The notes beneath the pieces were generated by a model. The model saw only the letters and a program-made list of their open reading frames with translations, was not told the origin of the DNA and made no database searches. Shown here piece by piece: positions 58,534 through 64,000 of a stretch of 64,000 nucleotides of DNA. A program made the translations under genes and the position numbers. Source of the stretch: Entomomonas asaccharolytica (GTDB lineage Bacteria; Pseudomonadota; Gammaproteobacteria; Pseudomonadales; Pseudomonadaceae); assembly GCF_016653615.1 (NCBI RefSeq), contig NZ_CP067393.1, positions 3,115,673 through 3,179,672 of the forward strand, written 5' to 3'. Position 1 is the stretch's first letter; every line of letters starts with the position of its first letter.

Positions 58534-58845
58534 ATGAAATATATCTTAATGTTTGGTTGTATATTATTCGTTGCTGCTTGTTCACCACAGTCAACCAAAC
58601 CCTCTACAGAAGATACTCAACTACTAGCAGAACAGTCTAATAACACCGATATGACTGTTATAACGTATCAACAAGGTGACAATACTATCGAAGAGCGTCG
58701 TATAAAAGGTTTTATTTATTCCGTTAAAGTTACTCCTAAACTTGGTAAACCTTATTATCTGGTTAATGCAGATGGAGATAACAACACTTTAAAAAATAGC
58801 CGCCCTCAAGAAAAAATCCCCTCATGGACATTATTTAGTTGGTAG
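58534..58845 (+). CDS. DUF2782 family lipoprotein
   Basis: 103 aa. Lipobox LFVAAC (Cys about 16), then a Ser/Thr/Gln linker. The DUF2782 core is NTIEERRIKGFIYSVKVTPKLGKPYYLVNADGD, ending P-S-W-T-L-F-S-W. In pseudomonads the same fold appears as a small periplasmic protein; here it is predicted to be lipid-anchored. Function unknown. It lies 4 bases before the next lipoprotein gene. Confidence 0.88.
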   Translation: MKYILMFGCILFVAACSPQSTKPSTEDTQLLAEQSNNTDMTVITYQQGDNTIEERRIKGFIYSVKVTPKLGKPYYLVNADGDNNTLKNSRPQEKIPSWTLFSW

Positions 58846-58849
58846 AAAA

Positions 58850-59602
58850 ATGACAAGGTTCCCTTATTTACTAATATTTTTTTTACTACTGCTCCATTTA
58901 GGAGGTTGTAGTTATTTAACAAGGGATAACAATTCCTCCAAAAACTTAAATATTGATCCAATTAATTGGCAACAACAACAAGCTGATTGCACAGCTTCAG
59001 CTCAAGCTGATAAATCTTGTCCTAGTTTCAAACTTTCCAGTATTTTCTTTAAAAAGATACCAGTCCTAAATAAATTAATTGAAACCCGTCTTTTAGATTT
59101 AATGAATGCTCCAGATAATATTACTTTACATGATTATTTAACTAATTTCTTAGCTAAAGCTAACAAAGGTGATCATTTAATAATTACGGTTGATTTATTA
59201 GAAGAAAGCAGTGTATTTATCGTATTAGAGCTTTCTGTTCAAACAACACACGCCACTAACCAATATAATCCTAAAAAATTTACCATTATTAATTTTGACA
59301 AGCAAAAACAACAGGATATTACACTAGCCAATGCGCTACATCCTGATAAGACACAAACTTTCTGGTCTGTTGCACAAATCTCGTATAATCAATGGCTTGA
59401 AGCTAACCAACTGCTCAATAATAAAATGTTTCAAGAAGATTGGCCATTCGTTGAAACCACACATATTGCGTTATTGTCTAAACAGGCAATACTTAAATAC
59501 GATGCTAATACCTTAGCTCCATATGCCATGGGTGAACCTCAATTGTTTATTTCTTATGAGCGATTAAGAGATATTATCAAACCCATCTATACACCGCGCT
59601 AA
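58850..59602 (+). CDS. Predicted lipoprotein, RsiV/DUF3298-like
   Basis: 250 aa. Lipobox LHLGGC (Cys about 20). The mature domain carries elements of the RsiV/DUF3298 fold: SVFIVLELSVQTTHATNQYNPKKFTIINFDKQKQQDITLANALHPDKTQTFWSVAQISYNQWL, then YDANTLAPYAMGEPQLFISYERLRDIIKP. Related lipoproteins stand next to prlC in Pseudomonas. Whether it binds lysozyme or a sigma factor, as RsiV does, is unknown. A weak ribosome site suggests coupling to the preceding gene. Confidence 0.72.
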   Translation: MTRFPYLLIFFLLLLHLGGCSYLTRDNNSSKNLNIDPINWQQQQADCTASAQADKSCPSFKLSSIFFKKIPVLNKLIETRLLDLMNAPDNITLHDYLTNFLAKANKGDHLIITVDLLEESSVFIVLELSVQTTHATNQYNPKKFTIINFDKQKQQDITLANALHPDKTQTFWSVAQISYNQWLEANQLLNNKMFQEDWPFVETTHIALLSKQAILKYDANTLAPYAMGEPQLFISYERLRDIIKPIYTPR

Positions 59603-59630
59603 ATTAACTAATTTACTTAAGGTTTAAACT

Positions 59631-61676
59631 GTGACTCAAACAAATCCTCTGTTAACTAATTTTGATTTACCACCTTACTCAGCCATTAAAGCGGAACATA
59701 TTGAGTCTGCTATTGATAGTGTCTTAGAAAATAATAGAAAGGCCATTAAAAAGTTACTAGAAAACCCAGCTACTGAATTAACTTGGGAAAATACCGTTTT
59801 ATTATTGGATGAAATTGGCGAAAAACTAAGCCATGCTTGGAGTCCTATCAGTCATCTTAATGCGGTAATGAATAGCGCTGAACTACGCAACGCTTATGAA
59901 GCTTGCCTTCCTAAACTCTCAGAATACTCCACAGAAATGGGGCAAAATAAGCAGTTATTTGAACGTTATCAAGCGTTAAGTAATAGTCCTGTAGCTAAAC
60001 AATTTTCCACCTCACAACAAACTATTTTAAAACATACCTTAAGAGACTTTCATTTATCAGGGATTGATCTACCTGATGATAAACAAAAGCGTTACGGTGA
60101 AATTCAAACAAAATTATCAGAACTTAGCAGTAAATTTTCTAATCAACTGTTAGATGCAACTCAGGCATGGACTAAACATATCTCTGACGAGCAAGAACTA
60201 GCAGGTATTCCTGCTTCAGCTAAATCACAAATGGCACAAGCAGCACAAGCTAAGAACTTAACAGGTTGGCTAATTACCTTAGAATTTCCTTGCTACTATG
60301 CCGTTATCAGTTATGCTGATGATAGAAAACTTCGTGAGGAGATTTATCAAGCCTATTGCACCCGTGCCTCTGATCAAGGACCTGTCGCAAATAAATTTGA
60401 TAATGGTCCAATCATGCAAGAAATCTTAGCATTAAGATATGAACTAGCCGAACTACTTGGCTTTGCTAATTATGCAGAGCTGTCTCTAGCTGATAAAATG
60501 GCTGAGAACCCTCAGCAAGTACTAAACTTCCTAAATGATTTAGCTCAGCGCAGTAAGCCTTTTGCTGAGCAAGACTTAAAAGAATTACGTAATTATGTGG
60601 CGGAGCAAGGTATTACAGACATGCAAAGCTGGGATGTTAGCTACTATAGTGAAAAACTAAGAGAAGATCGCTATAGCATTTCTGATGAAACATTACGGGT
60701 TTATTTTCCCATTGATAAAGTATTAACAGGTTTATTTAAACTAGTAGAAACACTTTACAACATCCAAATTTCAGAATTACACAATTTTGACACATGGCAC
60801 CCTGATGTAAGGTTATTCGAAATCAAAGAACAAGGCAAAACCATTGGTCGCTTTTACTTTGATTTATATGCGCGCTCTAATAAAAGAGGGGGAGCGTGGA
60901 TGGATGGCGCCCGTGATCGTTATCAAAACAGCCAAGGACAGATGATTACACCTGTTGCCAATTTAGTTTGTAATTTTATGCCTGCTAGCGAAGGCAAACC
61001 AGCGCTATTGACACATGATGAAGTCACAACGTTATTTCATGAGTTTGGCCATGGTTTACATCATATGTTAACCCGCGTGGAACACTTAGGCGCTTCTGGT
61101 ATTAATGGTGTCGCTTGGGATGCTGTTGAGCTACCTAGTCAATTTATGGAAAACTGGTGCTGGCAAGAAGAAGGATTGGCGCTTATCTCTGGTCATTATG
61201 AAACAGCCGAACCTTTACCTAAAGACCTACTAGACAAAATGCTAGCAGCTAAAAACTTCCAAGCTGGCTTAATGATGATACGCCAGCTAGAGTTTTCTCT
61301 ATTTGATTTTGAGTTGCACACTTTTTATGGTGATAAAACTGTTGAACAAGTATTAAATGATGTTCGTGAGCGAGTTGCTGTATCAAAACCACCTGCTTAC
61401 AATCGTTTTGCTAATAGTTTTGCACATATTTTTGCAGGCGGTTATGCCGCTGGATATTACAGCTATAAATGGGCAGAAGTACTATCCGCAGATGCATTTT
61501 CTCGCTTTGAAGAAGAGGGTATACTGAACCCAGAAACAGGCCGCTTATTCCGTGAAACAATTTTAGCTAAAGGTGGCTCTCAAGAGCCTATAGAGTTATT
61601 TATTGAATTTCGAGGTCGTGAACCAAGTATAGAGCCTTTATTGCGTCACTCTGGTTTTATAGAAGAGATTGCCTGA
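59631..61676 (+). CDS. prlC: Oligopeptidase A (M3 metallopeptidase)
   Basis: 681 aa cytoplasmic zinc peptidase that degrades short peptides such as cleaved signal peptides. The active site HEFGHGLHHML lies near residue 466, with the third ligand Glu in WDAVELPSQFMENWCW. The C-terminal YAAGYYSYKWAEVLSADAF is diagnostic. The start is GTG at 59631, with AAGG 8 bases upstream. The stop TGA shares its last base with the next ATG. Confidence 0.97.
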   Translation: MTQTNPLLTNFDLPPYSAIKAEHIESAIDSVLENNRKAIKKLLENPATELTWENTVLLLDEIGEKLSHAWSPISHLNAVMNSAELRNAYEACLPKLSEYSTEMGQNKQLFERYQALSNSPVAKQFSTSQQTILKHTLRDFHLSGIDLPDDKQKRYGEIQTKLSELSSKFSNQLLDATQAWTKHISDEQELAGIPASAKSQMAQAAQAKNLTGWLITLEFPCYYAVISYADDRKLREEIYQAYCTRASDQGPVANKFDNGPIMQEILALRYELAELLGFANYAELSLADKMAENPQQVLNFLNDLAQRSKPFAEQDLKELRNYVAEQGITDMQSWDVSYYSEKLREDRYSISDETLRVYFPIDKVLTGLFKLVETLYNIQISELHNFDTWHPDVRLFEIKEQGKTIGRFYFDLYARSNKRGGAWMDGARDRYQNSQGQMITPVANLVCNFMPASEGKPALLTHDEVTTLFHEFGHGLHHMLTRVEHLGASGINGVAWDAVELPSQFMENWCWQEEGLALISGHYETAEPLPKDLLDKMLAAKNFQAGLMMIRQLEFSLFDFELHTFYGDKTVEQVLNDVRERVAVSKPPAYNRFANSFAHIFAGGYAAGYYSYKWAEVLSADAFSRFEEEGILNPETGRLFRETILAKGGSQEPIELFIEFRGREPSIEPLLRHSGFIEEIA

Positions 61677-61933
61677 TGAAAACACCTAAACGTTTTATTG
61701 CAGGGGCTGTTTGCCCCTCTTGCAAAGAAATGGATAAGTTAATGATGTGGTCAGAAAATAATGTACCCCATAGAGAGTGCATGGCTTGTGGTTTTATGGA
61801 TACATTAGATGAGCAAGGGCTAAGTGTACCTTCTGAGCCCGCAACACGTATTGCTCAACCTATGCCTATACCGCAAGAGTCAAAACCTATTCGCTTTTTT
61901 CCCAATCCTAAGCTAACCAAGAAGTCACACTAG
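61676..61933 (+). CDS. yheV: YheV family zinc-ribbon protein
   Basis: 85 aa. Two Cys pairs, VCPSCKEMDKLMMW (about 13-16) and HRECMACGFMD (about 35-38), make a zinc ribbon; the second half is Pro-rich and probably flexible. The YheV family is known next to prlC across gammaproteobacteria. It overlaps prlC by one base (TGATG), so expression is coupled. Molecular role unknown. Confidence 0.92.
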   Translation: MKTPKRFIAGAVCPSCKEMDKLMMWSENNVPHRECMACGFMDTLDEQGLSVPSEPATRIAQPMPIPQESKPIRFFPNPKLTKKSH

Positions 61934-61953
61934 CCATCAGCAAGGAGGCATCA

Positions 61954-62811
61954 ATGGGATTTTTTTCAAAACTGTTTAGCAAGACAAGTTCACAAGCAAA
62001 GCTAACTAAAAAAAAGCTTACAGAAGACCTTGTGGAACAACTTAAACAGTATATTCCTGAAATTAAAGCGACTATTAGCCATGCTGATGAGCCTGACAAT
62101 ATAAGTGTCAGTATTGAACGTCCTGAGGGCGACCCCATTATCTTTTATCCTGATAACCTATATTATGCCTATCTACAAGGTAATGAAGACTTCACTGCCT
62201 ATAAAAATAATATTATTCAAAATATCTGTGATATATTCCATGCAGTTGATGAAGAGCCGATTTTGCTTCCTACTATTAAACCTATTAGTTGGCTTGATGA
62301 AGTCTATCGAGCCATTTATCAGGCTAACCCTAATGCCAAAGAAGATCCTTTAGTTTATCTTCCTCTGGCAGGAGATTTAATTATTGTTTTTGCTTTAGAC
62401 ATGTCTACCCGTATGTCCTATCTGTACCATAGCCAACTAGCAGATTATTCAGCAGATAATGATCTACAAGCCCTTTATCTACAAGCCTTAGAAAATTTCA
62501 AAACAAAGCTTGATCATATAGAAATATATAGCTCAGATATTGGTTACACCCTTACGCTGGATGGCAATTACGACGCCAGCTTAGTCTTAACGCTTGAGCA
62601 GCTACTACCAAGCCTAGAGCTAAAAGGTGAACCCATTATTGCTATAATTGCTCGAAATCAGTTGATTATTGCTGATAGCTACAACTCCCAACAAGTCTCT
62701 ATGCTTAATCATTACGCTAAACAACAAATGCAAGAGGCCCCTTACGCACTCTCTGCCGAGTTATTTTGTCTAAAAGATAATAAGCTTAGCCTATATAACT
62801 CACTGCAATAA
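61954..62811 (+). CDS. DUF1444 (YtpQ-like) protein
   Basis: 285 aa soluble protein. A short Lys-rich N-terminus (GFFSKLFSKTSSQAKLTKKKL) is followed by a mixed alpha/beta body with EGDPIIFYPDNLYYAY, LPTIKPISWLDEVYRA, PLAGDLIIVFALDMSTRMSYL and IAIIARNQLIIADSYNSQQV. This is the overall pattern of the DUF1444 family, best known from Firmicutes YtpQ. It has GAGG before the ATG and follows yheV by 20 bases. Function unknown. Confidence 0.75.
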   Translation: MGFFSKLFSKTSSQAKLTKKKLTEDLVEQLKQYIPEIKATISHADEPDNISVSIERPEGDPIIFYPDNLYYAYLQGNEDFTAYKNNIIQNICDIFHAVDEEPILLPTIKPISWLDEVYRAIYQANPNAKEDPLVYLPLAGDLIIVFALDMSTRMSYLYHSQLADYSADNDLQALYLQALENFKTKLDHIEIYSSDIGYTLTLDGNYDASLVLTLEQLLPSLELKGEPIIAIIARNQLIIADSYNSQQVSMLNHYAKQQMQEAPYALSAELFCLKDNKLSLYNSLQ

Positions 62812-62818
62812 AATATAA

Positions 62819-63157
62819 ATGATCTCTTTAATTCTAAAATGTATTATGGGCGTAATTGCCGTACTGCTAATCGCCCTTTTATCCAAATCTAAAAGTTTTT
62901 ATATTGCAGGCTTAATTCCCTTATTTCCAACATTTGCATTAATTGCACATTATATTGTTGGAACAGAAAGATCACTAAATGATTTACGAGCCACTGCATT
63001 ATTTGGTATATTCTCCCTGATTCCATATGCTATTTACCTACTAGCTGTATATTGGTTAAGCATAAAAACAACATTAGCTATAACACTTATTACAGCTACA
63101 CTTTTGTGGCTAATCGCTGCCATTATTTTGTTATGTTTTTGGCAATATTTTCATTAG
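62819..63157 (+). CDS. glpM: GlpM family membrane protein
   Basis: 112 aa, four predicted helices. The N-terminal block VLLIALLSKSKSFYIAGLIPLFPTFALIAHYIVGTERS is nearly that of Pseudomonas GlpM, reported to affect alginate production and glycerol-related regulation. No glp genes lie here. It starts 7 bases after the DUF1444 gene. Confidence 0.92.
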   Translation: MISLILKCIMGVIAVLLIALLSKSKSFYIAGLIPLFPTFALIAHYIVGTERSLNDLRATALFGIFSLIPYAIYLLAVYWLSIKTTLAITLITATLLWLIAAIILLCFWQYFH

Positions 63158-63228
63158 TTGAGATTAACCGGCATTAATTTCTAACTGATGTATTAAAAGT
63201 TAAAGAACTATTGCTAAAGGATTATTAT

Positions 63229-64000
63229 ATGTTGTGGCACATTTGTATCATTATTACAGCGCTTGTGATCTATACAGTTTTACTTTATGGCTCTAATATA
63301 TATGGTTCAAGTCGTTCGTCATCTTTATCTCCAACACCAAGAAAATTACTCTACAGTTTATCTTTTACAGTATATGGAAGTGGCTGGATATACCTAGGTA
63401 TTACTGAAAGTGGCAATAAGCATTTATGGGATTTTCTCCCCTTATTTATCGGACCCATTTTTATATTCGTTTTTTTTCATCGTGTGCTGGTTAAAATACT
63501 CGTTATTAGTCAGCAAGAGAATGTAACCTCTGTTCCAGACTTTATTGCCAAACGTTATGGTAATTGTAAACCATTAGCAATCATTGTTGCTATGCTCTGC
63601 CTCGTAGCCTTTATTCCTTATATTACCTTACAACTTAAAGCAACTATTACCATCATTTACGTTTTTTTTGAACAAAGCACTAATTATTCTTTTAGCACCC
63701 AAAACTATTTAGTTTTAATCATCTTACTGATTTTTGCCTTTCTCATTATTACTATTGCAGGTAAACAAGGAAATATTATTGAGGGACAATATAAAAGTTT
63801 ACTATTTACTTCTACTGTGGGTGCCCTATTAAAAATACTTGCTTTTATTAGTGTTGCTATTCTTGCGTGTTATTTACTGGCTTCAGGTATTAATAATACG
63901 GGACAACCATTTGATCTTGAGCTATTTAAACAAGTTTTCCAAACACATAAATTAAATCCTACAGAGCTTGTACTACAAACAATGATTATTATGATGGCCA
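63229..64000 (+). CDS. Sodium:solute-symporter-type sensor histidine kinase (N-terminal part, cut by window end)
   Basis: An open frame runs from ATG 63229 (AAAGGA 9 bases upstream) off the window, giving 257 codons. Several hydrophobic helices carry the signature TSVPDFIAKRYGNCKPLA, then LVAFIPYITLQLKAT. This is typical of the SSS-like sensor half of CbrA/NahK-type hybrid kinases rather than plain symporters, which lack the IPYI/VALQLKA phrase. PAS, kinase and receiver domains would have to follow outside the window, so the kinase reading is inference. Confidence 0.72.
   Translation, partial: MLWHICIIITALVIYTVLLYGSNIYGSSRSSSLSPTPRKLLYSLSFTVYGSGWIYLGITESGNKHLWDFLPLFIGPIFIFVFFHRVLVKILVISQQENVTSVPDFIAKRYGNCKPLAIIVAMLCLVAFIPYITLQLKATITIIYVFFEQSTNYSFSTQNYLVLIILLIFAFLIITIAGKQGNIIEGQYKSLLFTSTVGALLKILAFISVAILACYLLASGINNTGQPFDLELFKQVFQTHKLNPTELVLQTMIIMMA

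Overview
The window is chromosomal core DNA of an AT-rich gammaproteobacterium, most likely a reduced, low-GC member of the Pseudomonadaceae. Gene content and order match Pseudomonas at many points. These include an nppA1A2BCD-type peptide/nucleoside-antibiotic ABC transporter ending in fabI, the rpsB-tsf-pyrH-frr-uppS-cdsA-dxr-rseP-bamA-skp-lpxD-fabZ-lpxA-lpxB superoperon, a small PA3496-like acidic protein beside nth, periplasmic cyclohexadienyl dehydratase (PheC), gpmI-envC-ctpA, prlC-yheV, glpM, a MexAB-OprM-type efflux operon, and a Fur-controlled small RNA of the PrrF type. A genus such as Entomomonas (insect gut) would fit, but that is inference from base composition and synteny. There are no prophage, IS or CRISPR features.

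Layout. 0.1-1.7 kb: Tim44-domain membrane protein, a VOC-fold protein and a 52-residue zinc ribbon. 1.9-10.4 kb: plus-strand transporter operon (two tandem binding proteins, two permeases, a double ATPase) running into fabI. 10.5-14.2 kb: DUF1302 protein, small DMT protein, rnhB and tcdA. 14.2-28 kb: a long minus-strand block for outer-membrane, lipid A, isoprenoid, phospholipid and translation functions. 28-34.4 kb (minus): pheC, uvrA, the candidate PrrF-like sRNA, an APH/P-loop kinase fusion and a META-domain lipoprotein. 34.6-41.2 kb: argG, gloA, a PA3496-like gene, nth, a B12-radical SAM protein, a DUF523/DUF1722 protein, a YegP protein and an acetyltransferase. 41.2-49.6 kb (minus): gpmI, envC, ctpA, then a divergent Hsp90 paralogue and a TPR protein. 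49.8-52.2 kb: nitroreductase, smpB and an aromatic/aspartate aminotransferase. 52.3-58.2 kb (minus): tripartite RND efflux operon. 58.5-64 kb (plus): DUF2782 and RsiV-like lipoproteins, prlC, yheV, a DUF1444 protein, glpM and the N-terminal part of a symporter-type sensor kinase cut by the window edge.

How it fits together. The 14-28 kb block couples ribosome and elongation factor supply (rpsB, tsf), UMP kinase, ribosome recycling, undecaprenyl-PP and CDP-DAG synthesis, MEP-pathway isoprenoids, RseP, BamA/Skp outer-membrane assembly and the first lipid A steps. The envC-ctpA segment handles cell-wall hydrolase control and periplasmic proteolysis, and the Hsp90-like/TPR pair follows it with no visible terminator between. 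Most transcription units end in clear intrinsic terminators, several shared by convergent genes.

The most interesting items are the Fur-box/sRNA locus at 32.15-32.31 kb, the Hsp90-like plus TPR gene pair at 41.2-45.4 kb, and two copies of a roughly 105-bp MITE-like palindromic element at 10.4 and 37.3 kb.
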